From assembly GCA_964482025.1 (NCBI GenBank), contig CAYZVN010000017.1, positions 1 through 51,810 on the forward strand: a DNA stretch of 51,810 nucleotides, read 5' to 3'. The stretch is from UBA5868 sp964482025 (GTDB lineage Bacteria; Pseudomonadota; Gammaproteobacteria; Pseudomonadales; Cellvibrionaceae). The position numbers were made by a program, and so were the translations under genes. Below, one piece after another: positions 51,754 to 51,810 of this stretch. The notes below the pieces were generated by a model. The model was not told where the DNA came from. It searched no databases and was given only the letters and a program-made list of their open reading frames with translations. Every line of letters starts with the position of its first letter. The first letter of the stretch is position 1.

Positions 51754-51810
51754 CTATTCTTCCGGCGTCATCGATGACAGTCCGAGAACCAACAATAACA
51801 GGCAACAGGA
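51754..51810 (-). CDS. Possible C-terminal end of a minus-strand gene (truncated)
   Basis: Open frame entering from the right edge and reading CCLLLLVLGLSSMTPEE before a TAG stop. The hydrophobic run followed by a short acidic tail would suit the end of a membrane protein. Only 18 codons are visible, so this is weak. It would converge with the helicase gene. Confidence 0.25.
   Translation of the reverse strand, partial: SCCLLLLVLGLSSMTPEE

Overview
The window reads as a chromosomal segment of a polysaccharide-degrading gammaproteobacterium, most likely of the Cellvibrionaceae and relatives (Cellvibrio / Saccharophagus / Gilvimarinus / Marinimicrobium type). The reasons are: long poly-serine linkers in three secreted carbohydrate-active proteins, an orphan CBM2 protein, a complete Mrp sodium/proton antiporter operon that fits a saline habitat, and typical gammaproteobacterial core genes (hemCDXY, efp-epmA/epmB, mtgA, cysE, a glrK-qseG-glrR type operon, a fimX-like gene). 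It is a draft scaffold: two runs of exactly 100 N (21995-22094 and 29433-29532) are assembly gaps. No rRNA, tRNA, CRISPR array or intact insertion sequence was seen.

Layout. 1-2505: an uncharacterised TTG-start gene, then a GH16 beta-glucanase lipoprotein. 2918-7754: an ABC ATPase, a fused permease/GldG-type protein and a DUF4340-type protein, closed by a terminator. 7963-9312: a periplasmic Deg-type protease behind a sigma-E-like promoter. 9789-15593: mrpA(B)CDEFG. 15637-18183: an exported unknown, a small membrane protein, a TlpA-like thioredoxin with an extra membrane region, and mtgA. 18326-23318: argE, an orphan GspE/PilB-type ATPase, and an exported zinc amidohydrolase broken by gap 1. 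23455-27678: hemC-hemD-hemX-hemY behind a good sigma-70 promoter. 27850-37137: an accessory carbohydrate region with a CBM2 protein, a small gene ending in a 24-bp tandem repeat (gap 2), an SGNH esterase lipoprotein, a small lipoprotein, a GH11 xylanase, a Gfo/Idh/MocA oxidoreductase and a GH67 alpha-glucuronidase. 37347-44825: a FimX-like c-di-GMP effector, a PilZ-like protein, epmB, efp, epmA, cysE. 45041-49758: a 54-residue membrane peptide, an inverted-repeat-rich stretch, a BON-domain protein, and the histidine kinase / lipoprotein / sigma-54 regulator operon. 49880-51700: a NERD-domain helicase.

How the genes fit together. The region 29.6-37.1 kb is a compact xylan locus: GH11 cuts the backbone, an SGNH esterase probably removes acyl groups, GH67 removes (methyl)glucuronic acid, and the co-directional oxidoreductase may act on a released sugar. 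The xylanase and the esterase, divergently arranged, carry sibling malectin-like modules and poly-Ser linkers. The esterase is a lipoprotein and the xylanase ends in a GlyGly-CTERM-like tail, so both look tethered to the cell surface. No transporter or regulator for this locus is visible in the window. The most interesting unexplained items are the xylanase architecture, the CBM2 protein with an unrecognised N-terminal domain, the small lipoprotein with an EF-Tu-domain-2-like sequence pattern, and inverted-repeat structures around the glrK-type operon.
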